DNA of 37,919 bases, taken from NCBI RefSeq assembly GCF_900491935.1, contig NZ_UEXK01000004.1, positions 728,817 to 766,735 on the forward strand. Reading direction: 5' to 3'. This document shows positions 18,982-27,495 of the stretch, in pieces. The notes beneath the pieces are model-generated. The model saw only the letters and a list, made by a program, of their open reading frames with translations, was not told where the DNA came from and searched no databases. The translations under genes and the position numbers were made by a program. The stretch is from Klenkia terrae (GTDB taxonomy: Bacteria; Actinomycetota; Actinomycetes; Mycobacteriales; Geodermatophilaceae). Within the stretch, counting starts at the first letter, position 1, and the number at the start of each line of letters is the position of its first letter.

Positions 18982-20190
18982 GTGAGCCATGACACAATAG
19001 GCCGTAAGTTGATTATTTCGGCCAACCCTCAGCCCTTCGACGCCCCCGTCCGCGGCACGGGCAGCGTGGCTCTGCTGTGCGCGCTCGCCATGGAGCACGG
19101 CCTGCCTCGCCGTGATGTCCTGGCCGGCGGCGGGATACCGGAAGCAGCCCTCGAGGACCCGGACGCCGAGATCACCGGCGCCCAAGAGCTGCGCGCCATC
19201 GCCGCGGTCGCCGAGTCGCTGCCCGAGGACGCAGGCCTGACCGCCGGCGGGCGGTACCGGCTCGCGAGCTACGGCATCTGGGGCTTCGCCCTGCTCTCGA
19301 GCCGCACCCTGCGTGAGGCACACGAGGTCGCCATGCGGTTCGTCGACCTCACCTACGCCCTGACGCGCATCAGCGCCCAGGAGGACGAGGGCGAGGTCCG
19401 GCTGTTCTTCGACGACTTGGACGTCCCGGAACACGTCCGGCGCTTCGTCCTGCTCCGCGACACCTCGGCGGCCCTCCAGCTGTGGCGCGAAACCCTCGGC
19501 CGCCCGGTCGTGCCGCTGCGCGTGACGCTGCGACTGCCGCAACCGGCCGACCCCACGGGGTACGAGACCGCGTTCGGCGTGCCATCCCTGTTCGGGACCG
19601 CACGGTCGATGCTGGCCTTCGACGCTGCCCTGCTCGACCAGCCATTGCCGCAGGCGGCCCCCCTGACCGCCGCACTCTGCCAGGCCCAGTGCCGGGACCT
19701 CCTCCAGCGCCGCCACTCACGGCAGGGGACGAGCGGACGCGTGCGGGACCTCCTTGTGCACACGGGAGGCCGGATCCTCGGACAGGAGGAGGTCGCCGCC
19801 GAGCTGCACGTCAGCGTGCGGACCTTGCGCCGAATGCTCGAGGACGACGGAACCACCTTCCGCGCCATCGTGGAGCAGACACGTGAACACCTGGCGGAGG
19901 AGCTGCTCGTGACCGCCGGTCTGAGCGTCGAGCAGGTCGCTCGACGGCTCGGATACACGGATGCCTCAACTTTCGTCCATGCCTTCCGACGGTGGAAAGG
20001 GATCAGCCCCGGCCGCTGGAAGGAGCGGAAACGCGGGCTCCCGGTGCGGCCGTCCACGAACGGTCGGAAGTCCCGGCCGGCGGCCGGCGTAAGTGACGGC
20101 CGCGCCGGCCGAGCCGCAGATGGGATCCCTGTCCCATCGACGAGTTCGAAAGCCCCGGGCCCGAGAGAGCCCGGCGCCGCCGACTCCTGA
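18982..20190 (+). CDS. AraC-family regulator with arabinose-binding-like domain (VirS-like)
   Basis: A protein of up to 402 residues. The N-terminal part (about 20-215) looks like the AraC ligand domain of the VirS/OruR type (CALAMEHGLPRRDVLAGGGI, YGIWGFALLSSRTLREA). The C-terminal double helix-turn-helix (about 255-345) carries VAAELHVSVRTLRRML and VEQVARRLGYTDASTFVHAF. Some 50 low-complexity residues follow the HTH, beyond the usual family length. The GTG start at 18982 has a weak ribosome site; TTG 19009 is an alternative. Divergent orientation from the MymA-like gene matches virS-mymA, where VirS controls the mymA operon; the same role is inferred here. Confidence 0.87.
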   Translation: MSHDTIGRKLIISANPQPFDAPVRGTGSVALLCALAMEHGLPRRDVLAGGGIPEAALEDPDAEITGAQELRAIAAVAESLPEDAGLTAGGRYRLASYGIWGFALLSSRTLREAHEVAMRFVDLTYALTRISAQEDEGEVRLFFDDLDVPEHVRRFVLLRDTSAALQLWRETLGRPVVPLRVTLRLPQPADPTGYETAFGVPSLFGTARSMLAFDAALLDQPLPQAAPLTAALCQAQCRDLLQRRHSRQGTSGRVRDLLVHTGGRILGQEEVAAELHVSVRTLRRMLEDDGTTFRAIVEQTREHLAEELLVTAGLSVEQVARRLGYTDASTFVHAFRRWKGISPGRWKERKRGLPVRPSTNGRKSRPAAGVSDGRAGRAADGIPVPSTSSKAPGPREPGAADS

Positions 20191-20219
20191 GCATTCGCGC
20201 CTCCCGTTCGAGGCCGCGC

Positions 20220-20540
20220 TCAGTCGGAGGTGTTGGGCCGTTCAGTTCGATCCCGCTCCGGCCGATCGGCCGCCGATGGGCAGCCGGCCCGTATCCACGA
20301 TTCCATCGCGGCGACCCCTCGTGCCGCCTCGAGCGCGATCATGATCTGCTGGCGCCCCGGTCGCCGCCAGGTCGGGGGCCCGGCCGCCAGCCAGTCGGTC
20401 AGCACCGCGGGACGTCCTGTCCACGCCGTGCCCATGGCCAGGCTGCCGGTCATCAGGCACCAGAGCAGCAAACGGGCCGCGCGCAGCAGCCACAAGCCGA
20501 GGCTGTAGAGGTACAGCCTGGTTCGGAGGAGGTACTCCAC
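20220..20540 (-). CDS. Small membrane protein with C-terminal EAARG-x-AA-x-ESW motif (copy 1)
   Basis: This 106-residue protein has no known function. GTG 20540 follows the strong purine stretch GGAGAGAGGGGGG. The N-terminal half is Arg/Leu-rich with a hydrophobic stretch (LWLLRAARLLLWCLMTGSLA, about residues 17-36) that is probably one membrane span. The C-terminal half contains ALEAARGVAAMESWIRAG (about 69-86). The protein at 23113-23484 has almost the same motif (EAARGIAALESWLG) after its own membrane span, so the two appear to be relatives. They flank the MarR-DHA2 efflux operon. It converges with the AraC gene. The 218 bp between it and the efflux gene (20541-20758) show nothing clear. 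Confidence 0.6.
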   Translation of the reverse strand: MEYLLRTRLYLYSLGLWLLRAARLLLWCLMTGSLAMGTAWTGRPAVLTDWLAAGPPTWRRPGRQQIMIALEAARGVAAMESWIRAGCPSAADRPERDRTERPNTSD

Positions 20541-20758
20541 CGCCCCCCCTCTCTCCAGGGGTCTGCCCGCTCACAGCGTCACGACCGCCGCGGGTCACCC
20601 CCGGCTGTTGCGAACTGCAACCATGGTCCCGCGGTGCAGTGCGAAAGGGAAGGGTTCCGTCTGCGGGCAGCATCTGGGGGCAGCTAGCTGTAGCGCCCCG
20701 GAGACACAGGCTGGCCTGGCTGGTCCGGTGGTCCCGCGACTACCGACGGCAGAGGCCG

Positions 20759-22471
20759 CTATGGCTCGGCCTTCGGAAGTCGCGCACCGGCCGATCCGCG
20801 GGCGTCGGAAGCGCTCCTGCGTCCGGCATCGTCCGCGCCATGCCCGAGATCGCAGTCCGGATCGACCGCCGTCTCGAAGGCCTCTGCGACGTTCTCCCCG
20901 GTGGTGTGCTCCTGCGCGTGTTCGCGCAGCGGGGTCTCCCGCAAGAACAGCAGCACGAGGAACCCGAGCAGAGCGAACGGCACGGCGGCGAGGAAAGTGG
21001 TCTGCAGCGCGTCGGCGAAGCCGGTGATGACCGCGGTGTGCACCGGTTCGGGCAGTGCGCCGATCTGTTCGGGGCTGCCCAGCGTCGGAGTCCCGCCGGC
21101 GATCCGGTCGGCCGGGACGCCGGCCTCGGCGAGGCGGGACGGGATGGTGTCGGCGAGGCGATGGGTGAGCAGGGCGCCGAACACCGCCACCCCCAAAGCG
21201 CCGCCCAGTGACCGGAAGAACGTGGCCCCGGAGGTGGCCACGCCCAGGTCCTTCTGCTCCACGGCGTTCTGGGTGGCCAGCACCAGCACCTGCATCACCA
21301 GGCCGATGCCGACGCCCGTGACCAGCATGTACAGCCCGGCCACCACCAGGGAGGTGTCGACGGCGAGCCGGCTCATCAGCCCCAGCCCGACCGCTGCGAT
21401 CAGGAGGCCGACCACCGGGAAGATCTTGTACCGACCGGTGGCCGTGATCGCCCGCCCGGAGCCGATGGAGGCAGCGAGCAGGCCCACCATGAGCGGCAGC
21501 GTCAGCAGCCCCGAAGCAGTCGGCGACTCCCCCTTGACGATCTGCAGGTACTGCGGCAGGAAGATGATCGCGCCGAACATCGCGACACCGACGACGAAGC
21601 CGGCCAGGCTGGTGACGACGAAGGTGTGGTTCGCGAACAGGTGCGGCGGCATGATCGGCTCGCCTGCGCGACGCTCCTGCCACACGGCGAGCACCAGCAG
21701 GACGGCGGCCGCGGCGGCGAGCGCATAGGTCCAGGCCGAGTTCCAGGCGAACTCCTTGCCGCCCAGCGACAGCATCAGCAGCAGCGCGCTGACCGAGGCG
21801 ACGATGAAGAAGGCACCGAGCCAGTCGATGGAGTGCCGGCTGCGCGGGAACGGCAGCTTCAACACGCGCTCGGTGACGATCAGGGCCGCCACGCCGATCG
21901 GGATGCCCACCCAGAAGGTCCACCGCCAGGACAGGTGCTCGACGAGGAACCCGCCGAGCAGCGGTCCCGCGACCGTCGCGATCCCGAACACGGAACCGAT
22001 GTAGCCCTGGTAGCGACCACGCTCCCGCGGGCTGACGACGTCGCCGATGATCGCCTGCGACAACGCCATCAGTCCGCCGACACCCAGCCCCTGAACCGCG
22101 CGGAACGCGATCAACTGCGCCATGTCCTGCGCGAAGCCGCTGGCCAAGGATGCGAGCAGGAAGATCCCGATGGCGGACTGGAACATGATCTTCCGCCCGT
22201 AGAGATCGGACAGCTTGCCCCAGATCGGTGTGGATGCGGTGGAGGTCAGCAGCGTCGCCGAGACGACCCAGGCCAGCTGCTCCTGCCCACCGAGCTCGCC
22301 CACGATGGTCGGCAACGCCGTGGCCACGATGGTCTGCGAGAGCGCCGCGACCAGCATGCCCAGCATGAGCCCGAGCAGCACGGTCAGGATCTGCCGGTGT
22401 TCCAACGGTGGCAGGCCCTGGTGGCCGCTCGAGGAGTCCGGCGTCTGGCTGTGAGGAGCAGGGGAACTCAC
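20759..22471 (-). CDS. DHA2-family (EmrB/QacA) drug:H+ antiporter
   Basis: A 570-residue major facilitator of the 14-helix DHA2 family, a proton-driven exporter in the inner membrane. Motif A appears as GKLSDLYGRK, motif C-like sequence as GPLLGGFLVEHLSWRWTFW, and the typical opening TVLLGLMLGMLVAALSQTIV and ALPTIVGELGG are present. The C-terminal 50 residues are hydrophilic. The start is GTG 22471, overlapping the MarR stop by 4 bases (GTGA); the frame open further upstream lies inside marR. Export of a toxic organic compound under MarR control is the natural reading; the substrate is unknown. Confidence 0.92.
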   Translation of the reverse strand: MSSPAPHSQTPDSSSGHQGLPPLEHRQILTVLLGLMLGMLVAALSQTIVATALPTIVGELGGQEQLAWVVSATLLTSTASTPIWGKLSDLYGRKIMFQSAIGIFLLASLASGFAQDMAQLIAFRAVQGLGVGGLMALSQAIIGDVVSPRERGRYQGYIGSVFGIATVAGPLLGGFLVEHLSWRWTFWVGIPIGVAALIVTERVLKLPFPRSRHSIDWLGAFFIVASVSALLLMLSLGGKEFAWNSAWTYALAAAAAVLLVLAVWQERRAGEPIMPPHLFANHTFVVTSLAGFVVGVAMFGAIIFLPQYLQIVKGESPTASGLLTLPLMVGLLAASIGSGRAITATGRYKIFPVVGLLIAAVGLGLMSRLAVDTSLVVAGLYMLVTGVGIGLVMQVLVLATQNAVEQKDLGVATSGATFFRSLGGALGVAVFGALLTHRLADTIPSRLAEAGVPADRIAGGTPTLGSPEQIGALPEPVHTAVITGFADALQTTFLAAVPFALLGFLVLLFLRETPLREHAQEHTTGENVAEAFETAVDPDCDLGHGADDAGRRSASDARGSAGARLPKAEP

Positions 22472-23028
22472 GCGCGCAGGACCTCTTTCGAACCGGCTTC
22501 GTCGGGGGTTGCGGCGGATCTGTCCGGGCTCGCGCCGGAGGGCGACGGCGCTCCGCCGGCCATTGCCTCGGTGACTCTGCCGTCGAGACCTGCGTTCAAC
22601 CGTTCCAGCAGCGCTGCAAAGGTGTCCTGCTCGTCGATCGGCCACGAGCCGATCAGCTCGCGCACGGCATTCCGGCGGACCTGACGTGTCCCAGCGACCG
22701 CACGCCGCCCCGCCGATGTCAGCCGCAGCCGGCAGGCCCGCCCGTCCTCGGGGTCCGCCTCGCGCGTGACAAGCCCGGCCTGCTGCAGGCTGGCCACGTG
22801 CCGGCTCACCGTCGAGGCGTCGAGGTACAACCGGGCCGCCAACGCCCCGTTGCGCATCGGTCCCTCGTCGTTGAGGAAGCCCAGGATCGTGTATGCGCTC
22901 CGCTCCAGTGGCTCCACGGGCCCATCGGTGTGGAGCTGGACGCGCTGAGCCCGGCGGACCAGATGGGTCAGCTCACGTTCGATGCGCACCATGGACCCCT
23001 CAGCCGATCCGGCCCCACCCAGTTGCAT
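22468..23028 (-). CDS. MarR-family transcriptional regulator
   Basis: A 186-residue winged-helix regulator. The winged helix (about residues 50-115) shows GPMRNGALAARLYLDASTVSRHVASL and the wing VTREADPEDGRACRLRLT with the usual DPEDGR turn. ATG 22992 (MVRIEREL) is a possible later start. Its stop overlaps the efflux gene by 4 bases, a classic regulator-exporter operon, so it probably represses its own operon until a ligand of the pump is present. The C-terminal 30 residues are Ala/Ser/Pro-rich. An 84-bp promoter region separates it from the small membrane protein upstream; a weak gttg/caac dyad overlaps the start codon. Confidence 0.9.
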   Translation of the reverse strand: MQLGGAGSAEGSMVRIERELTHLVRRAQRVQLHTDGPVEPLERSAYTILGFLNDEGPMRNGALAARLYLDASTVSRHVASLQQAGLVTREADPEDGRACRLRLTSAGRRAVAGTRQVRRNAVRELIGSWPIDEQDTFAALLERLNAGLDGRVTEAMAGGAPSPSGASPDRSAATPDEAGSKEVLRA

Positions 23029-23112
23029 GGGCCAACCATAAGGCGTTGCCGACGAAGGTTCCAGCTCTACCGCCGCCGGTGGAACTCCCCACCTACGCAG
23101 TCCGCCATCCGG

Positions 23113-23484
23113 TCAGCCCTCGGCGCTGGATCCCGCCTCGTCGCCTCCCGTCGACCCCGGCGATGACTGGCCCAGCCACGACTCCAGGGCGGCGATGCCA
23201 CGCGCCGCTTCCCGGTGCACGAGCTCATCGTCGAATCGCGGTGCAGGTGAGCCATCGACCGGCCCGGACCGCCCCGGTGCACCGTGGAGCAGGTGCCGAC
23301 CCGCGGCGTAGAGGCCGTAGCAGGACACCGCCACGCCGCCCATACAGAACGCCGCAACCAGGGTCCACGTGAAGGCGGGTAAGGCTTCCTCCAGCAGGCG
23401 CGACAGCGCTTCCCCCGTCGCCTCCCAGGCCACTACCGAGGCACCCATCAGTCGCCGCCAATCAACGTGCGGCACCACAGCCAC
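23113..23484 (-). CDS. Small membrane protein with C-terminal EAARG-x-AA-x-ESW motif (copy 2)
   Basis: This protein of up to 123 residues is of unknown function. A central hydrophobic segment (about residues 37-62, FTWTLVAAFCMGGVAVSCYG) is probably a single membrane span. A soluble tail contains DDELVHREAARGIAALESWL (about 87-106). The same EAARG-x-AA-x-ESW core is in the protein at 20220-20540. It lies just upstream of marR on the same strand (84-bp gap), and a promoter for marR could lie in that gap. The GTG start is uncertain because no strong ribosome site is visible; ATG 23448 is an alternative. The shared motif is the main evidence that it is real. Confidence 0.55.
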   Translation of the reverse strand: MAVVPHVDWRRLMGASVVAWEATGEALSRLLEEALPAFTWTLVAAFCMGGVAVSCYGLYAAGRHLLHGAPGRSGPVDGSPAPRFDDELVHREAARGIAALESWLGQSSPGSTGGDEAGSSAEG

Positions 23485-23816
23485 CGGGCCATGGCGCCCG
23501 CGTGCGAGGACTTCAGCCTATTCCCGTACCGGCTCGGAACGGATGGTTGCACACGTCATCTTTCGACCAATCCCCAGCGAGACCTGCACCCGGGCAGAGG
23601 TCCGCGGCGGGTTCCACGATCAGGTTGCGAGTCCCCATCGTTCCGTGACACGTCCCACCTCAGGCCGTGAGCGAGGCGCTGTGGCGTGTAGCGGTGCGCG
23701 CCGGGCTTGACCCGAGGGACCTCGCCGGGGCCGACGGGCACGACCGGTCACGGACACCGCCCCCCTCGAATGGGTGGTCGCGCTCAAGACGAGTTGAGCC
23801 GTACCGATACGGAACC
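23485..23816. other. Divergent spacer before the GGDEF-EAL gene
   Basis: This 332-bp spacer has no recognisable gene. The GGDEF-EAL frame stays open upstream of 23817 (to 23667), but the extra residues look like random GC-rich translation. A short dyad, ccgta-ccga-tacgg, occurs at about 23800-23813 close to the start codon. Nothing else is clear. Confidence 0.4.
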
Positions 23817-26483
23817 ATGCGATTCGTGCGGTTCTCCGAGCAGAGCATGCGCCGCGCCTCGCCCCTGTGGTGCTACCTGACGGCGCTCGTGCTGCTGCCG
23901 CTCCTCGGCGTCATGGTCTTGGCCACCGCCGCGGCACAGACCCGGGCGAGCGAGGCGGACAGTGCCGCACGCGCGGAGAACGGCATGCGGACCCTCGCGG
24001 CCCTCGACGGCGCGCGCCGGAGCGTGGAGCAGGAGCTGATCCCGTTCCTGTGGCTGCACGTCGTCGCCAACCCGGAGGCCATCGCCATGCTCGACCTGCC
24101 GCCGGGACTGCTGGAGGTACAGGCCGAGACGATGGCGCGCGACTCCGCGCGGGTCCGAGCGGTGACCGATCGGGCGCTGGCCGGCGTGCCGGCCGGCTCG
24201 GTGGGCTCCGCTGCCGCCGAGCGCGCCGCGACGGACCTGGCCCTGCTGCGCTCCGGTGGCAACACGCTGAACCTCGACATCGAGGACGTCTACTTCCGTT
24301 TCCTGGCCGTCTCGAACGATCTGATGACCGCCCAGCAGGCCGCCGCAGCCGCCGCCACCGCGGAAGGGATCCCGGGGGTCACCCTGCGGGCACTCCAGGA
24401 CGTGCAGTCCATCGCGCGGCTCAGCCAGGTCGCCAGCCGGCAGCTCCCGCTCTTCTTCGGGTCCATGTTCGCCGGCGGGGACAGCATGATCGGCTCGCGC
24501 ACCGCGTGGCAGACCGCCCTGCTCGACTACAGCGACGCCGAACGCCAGATGAAGTCCCTGTCCCAGCCCTCGCTGCGAGAGGCATGGCGGGCCGTGCAGA
24601 CGTCCGACGCCGTGGGCGCCGTGGACGGCGTGCTGACCAGCGGTGCGGACGGCGACACCCCCACCGTGTCCGTCGCCGAGATCGCCACGCTGCTCGTCCA
24701 GACCCAGGAGCGCAACGATCTGCTGGGCGAGCTCGTCGAGACCGCGATCGGCAACGCCCACACGCTGGTGTCCGCCGACCGGGAGGAGGCCACCGGTCAG
24801 CTGCGGGGGATCCTTCTCCTCGCCGCCGGCCTGCTGGCCGTCTCGCTGCTCGCCGCACTGGTGCTCGGCCGCAGCGTGGCCGGCGCGCTGCGACTGCTGG
24901 CCGGGCAGGCCAGCCAGATCAGCGAGGGCTCGCTGGTGGAGGTGGAGGTCGCCGGACCGCGCGAGGTGCGCACCGTCTCGGCGGCGCTGGGAGCCGCCGT
25001 CGCCGGGCTGCGCCGGATCCAGGACCAGGCCCAGGCCGTCGCCCGCGGCGACCTCGACGACGCCCTGCTCGACCAGCCGCTGCCCGGACCGCTCGGTGAG
25101 GTCGTCCACGCGTCGGTCAAGGAGATCGTGCACGCGGTACGCCAGCGCGAGGAGCTGCAGTCCGCCCTCGCCCACCAGGCCACCCACGACGCGCTCACCG
25201 AGCTGCCCAACCGCGCCCAGGCCGTCACGCTGGTCACCGGCGCGCTGCACCGCGGCCGGCGGTCCGGTCAGATGACCGGCCTGCTCTTCGTGGATCTCGA
25301 CGGCTTCAAAGCGGTCAACGACGGGCACGGGCACGCCGCCGGCGACGAGGTGCTGCGCGAGGTCGCCCGCCGGCTCACGGCCGGGGTCCGGCCCGGCGAC
25401 GTGGTCTGCCGCCTGGGCGGCGACGAGTTCGTCGTCCTCGTGGAGCCCGTGCACACCGAGCACGACCTGCTGGAACTCAGCCACCGGCTGATCTCCTCGA
25501 TCAGCGAGCCGATGGTGGTCCAGCGTGCCCAGGTCCGGATCGGCGCCAGCATCGGCGTAGCGGTCAGCCGGGACGGCAGCACCGACGCCGACGTGCTCTT
25601 CGCCGAGGCCGACGCCGCCGCCTACCGCGCCAAGGCTGCGGGGCGTGGCCGCGCGGAGATCTTCGACGAAACCCTGCGGCGGCAGCTCAACCAGCGGGCG
25701 GCACTGGAGGTGGCGATCGCCACCGGCCTGGCCAACGGTGAGATGCAGGTGGCGTACCAGCCCGTCATGGAGGTCGCCACCGACCGGCTGATGGGCTACG
25801 AGGCGCTCATCCGCTGGACGCGACCCGGTGTCGGACCGGTCGCTCCAGACCAGTGGATCCCCGTGGCCGAGGGGTCCCGACTGATCGGTGAGGTCGACCG
25901 CTGGATGCTGCACGAGGCCACCCGCCAGCTGGCGCAGTGGCGGGCCGAGTCCCCCGCCGCGCCGGGGGCGCCCGACCCGACGATCGCGGTGAACATCTCT
26001 GGACGGCACCTGGCCGACCCGCGGGTGATCAGCGACGTCGCCGACGCGCTGGAGGCGTCCGGGCTGCCCGCTCACCTGCTGGTCCTGGAGGTCACCGAGA
26101 CCGTGCTGGTCGACGACCCGCTGGCCAATGACCACCTCACCGAGCTGCGCGCCATGGGCGTCAGCATCGCCATCGACTACTTCGGCACCGGATACACCTC
26201 CATCGGCCAGCTGCGCAACATGCCGGTCGACACGCTCAAGATCGACCGCAGCTTCGTGGCCTCCACGGAGCCCGCCCACCGCGAGCTCGTCGCCCTAATG
26301 ATCAGAGCGGCGCACACCTTCGGGTTGACCGTCGTCGCCGAGGGCGTGGAGGAGCCGGACCAGCTGGCGCAGCTCAAGGCGCAGGAATGCGACCAGGCCC
26401 AGGGCTACCTGCTCTACCGGCCCATGCCCGCCACCGAGGCCGGGGCGCTGCTCCGCAGCCCCCAGCCCGCCGGCTCGCTCTGA
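23817..26483 (+). CDS. Membrane GGDEF-EAL protein (cyclic di-GMP turnover)
   Basis: An 888-residue inner-membrane signalling protein. TM1 (about 17-40) and TM2 (about 330-353) bracket a large extracytoplasmic sensor, followed by a HAMP-like linker. The GGDEF domain has GGDEF intact (534-538) and an inhibitory I-site RPGD (525-528), so cyclase activity with product feedback is expected. The EAL domain keeps EAL (Glu662), the Asn of AVNISG, Glu of VTETV, KIDRSF and AEGVEE. The usual DDFGTGYSS is DYFGTGYTS: the second metal-binding Asp is Tyr788. Phosphodiesterase activity may therefore be weak or lost. ATG 23817 is chosen over 23847 on N-terminal fit. It stands alone, with no obvious operon. 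Confidence 0.92.
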   Translation: MRFVRFSEQSMRRASPLWCYLTALVLLPLLGVMVLATAAAQTRASEADSAARAENGMRTLAALDGARRSVEQELIPFLWLHVVANPEAIAMLDLPPGLLEVQAETMARDSARVRAVTDRALAGVPAGSVGSAAAERAATDLALLRSGGNTLNLDIEDVYFRFLAVSNDLMTAQQAAAAAATAEGIPGVTLRALQDVQSIARLSQVASRQLPLFFGSMFAGGDSMIGSRTAWQTALLDYSDAERQMKSLSQPSLREAWRAVQTSDAVGAVDGVLTSGADGDTPTVSVAEIATLLVQTQERNDLLGELVETAIGNAHTLVSADREEATGQLRGILLLAAGLLAVSLLAALVLGRSVAGALRLLAGQASQISEGSLVEVEVAGPREVRTVSAALGAAVAGLRRIQDQAQAVARGDLDDALLDQPLPGPLGEVVHASVKEIVHAVRQREELQSALAHQATHDALTELPNRAQAVTLVTGALHRGRRSGQMTGLLFVDLDGFKAVNDGHGHAAGDEVLREVARRLTAGVRPGDVVCRLGGDEFVVLVEPVHTEHDLLELSHRLISSISEPMVVQRAQVRIGASIGVAVSRDGSTDADVLFAEADAAAYRAKAAGRGRAEIFDETLRRQLNQRAALEVAIATGLANGEMQVAYQPVMEVATDRLMGYEALIRWTRPGVGPVAPDQWIPVAEGSRLIGEVDRWMLHEATRQLAQWRAESPAAPGAPDPTIAVNISGRHLADPRVISDVADALEASGLPAHLLVLEVTETVLVDDPLANDHLTELRAMGVSIAIDYFGTGYTSIGQLRNMPVDTLKIDRSFVASTEPAHRELVALMIRAAHTFGLTVVAEGVEEPDQLAQLKAQECDQAQGYLLYRPMPATEAGALLRSPQPAGSL

Positions 26484-26942
26484 GATGGAGCGACACGGTC
26501 CTGCGAGAGGGTGTGGGGGACACGACGACCTCCTGATCGAGGGCCGTCCATAGACAACTCCACAGCCCACCCAGACGTCTGAGCCATGCCGAGACTGGCA
26601 CTACTGAGCAGACTCCCGGTCATTGACCGGCTCGCTGGCGCACGCCACGGTGACGGCCGAGACATCGACGACACCGCGATCGCCCCTACCCGCCGCAAGC
26701 GCAACGCCTCCTTGCGCGGCAGCAGGCCGCCCCCCGAGGAGGCGGCCAGCTCCGCAGAGCCATGGAGCAACCCAGAGGCGGATCGCGAGGGCGACGGCGT
26801 CGAACCCGTCGACCTTGTTCGGTCCGGAAGGTGCTGATCGCCTCGCCCCGCGATAGGACATGACGTCTCCCACCCTGGGTTACCCCCGAGCCGAAGAGGA
26901 GCCGGGACGCCGCATGCGCCGGCATTGCAAGCGCGGTGTTGA

Positions 26943-26974
26943 AGGCACGCGGAAGGCACGGCATCCGCGTGCCT
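26943..26974. repeat. Perfect 11-bp inverted repeat (hairpin)
   Basis: aggcacgcgga / tccgcgtgcct forms a perfect 11-bp stem around a 10-base loop that repeats part of the arm (aggcacgg). It could be a terminator for the upstream GGDEF-EAL gene, but that stop is 460 bp away and there is no U-tract. It lies just before the tRNA fragment, so it may instead be part of an integrated element's end. Confidence 0.5.
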
Positions 26975-26995
26975 CACGTCCCGCCTGCGGGAACA

Positions 26996-27056
26996 GGGCT
27001 AGAGTCTCAAGCCTTCCAAGCTGGCCATGCCGGTTCGATCCCGGTCACCCGCTCCA
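26996..27056 (+). pseudogene. 3' part of tRNA-Gly(UCC), probable attachment-site remnant
   Basis: From about 27011 the sequence reads as the 3' half of a tRNA. It has the anticodon loop cttccaa (anticodon TCC), a T-arm gccgg-ttcgatc-ccggt with one G-U pair, then cacccgc, discriminator t and an encoded CCA. The D-loop-like gctagag upstream also fits. The 5' part is wrong: gcggg is present at 26987-26991, but the next acceptor bases do not pair, the D-stem is poor, and the whole would be about 4 bases short. A functional tRNA is unlikely. A 3' tRNA fragment is what site-specific integration into a tRNA gene leaves behind. Confidence 0.6.
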
Positions 27057-27445
27057 CCGCGGTGTCCCGGGCCGCCGTTCACGGTGTCCCGCGGCACCGT
27101 TTGAGTACGAGCGGACCGCGGTGCCGCCATGACCTCGACCTTGTGGTGGCTGCGAGCTTCCATCAGCCGCGGGTCAAGCCCGCTCCGGTCCGGCGCACCT
27201 GGAACGCAAGGGCTGGGGCCGCGCTTCGATCACCTTCTCGGCTATGGACTCAGGGGTCCCGGCCATCGCCGGGTCGCTCGCAAGGACAGTGGGACGGCGC
27301 CGGGACCTACGACCTCAGAAGGGGGTCGGTCGCCTCTAACGGCCGGTACTCGTCACGGGCACGGTTGAGGATTGTCGGGGCGAACTGCCAGCCCTTACCG
27401 CCACGCAGCCGCGGACGTGATCGCGCCGGATGGAACCCGGATCGC

Positions 27446-27468
27446 GTCCCGTGGGGTGGTGTAGCTCG
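27446..27468 (+). repeat. IS256-type terminal inverted repeat, left
   Basis: The sequence runs gtcccgtggggtggtgta then gctcg. Its reverse complement matches 28789-28811 at 19 of 23 positions. It lies 27 bp beyond the transposase stop, as expected for the 3' end of the element. Confidence 0.65.
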
Positions 27469-27495
27469 TCGCGTGTTGCTCTGCGGTGAGGGTGG

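Larger units (their letters stand above)
26484..27445. other. Gene-poor scar with hairpin and tRNA fragment
   Basis: About 960 bp without a convincing gene. Short open frames on both strands give Arg/Pro-rich translations with no recognisable domain. It holds the hairpin at 26943-26974 and the tRNA-Gly fragment ending at 27056, and it abuts the IS256-type element at 27446. The combination suggests past integration and deletion. Confidence 0.5.

Noticed and set aside
23784-26279. An 831-codon leftward open frame opposite the GGDEF-EAL gene
   Set aside because: Antisense shadow without recognisable motifs; the plus-strand frame has clear catalytic domains.
26987-27056. A complete tRNA-Gly gene using gcggg as the acceptor 5' end
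   Set aside because: Only 5 of 7 acceptor pairs form, the D-stem is poor and the length is about 4 bases short, so I call it a fragment.
27190-27335. A short frame with RKGWGRASITF that vaguely recalls an integrase C-terminus next to the tRNA fragment
   Set aside because: The catalytic HxxR and Tyr context is absent; the resemblance is too short to support an integrase remnant.
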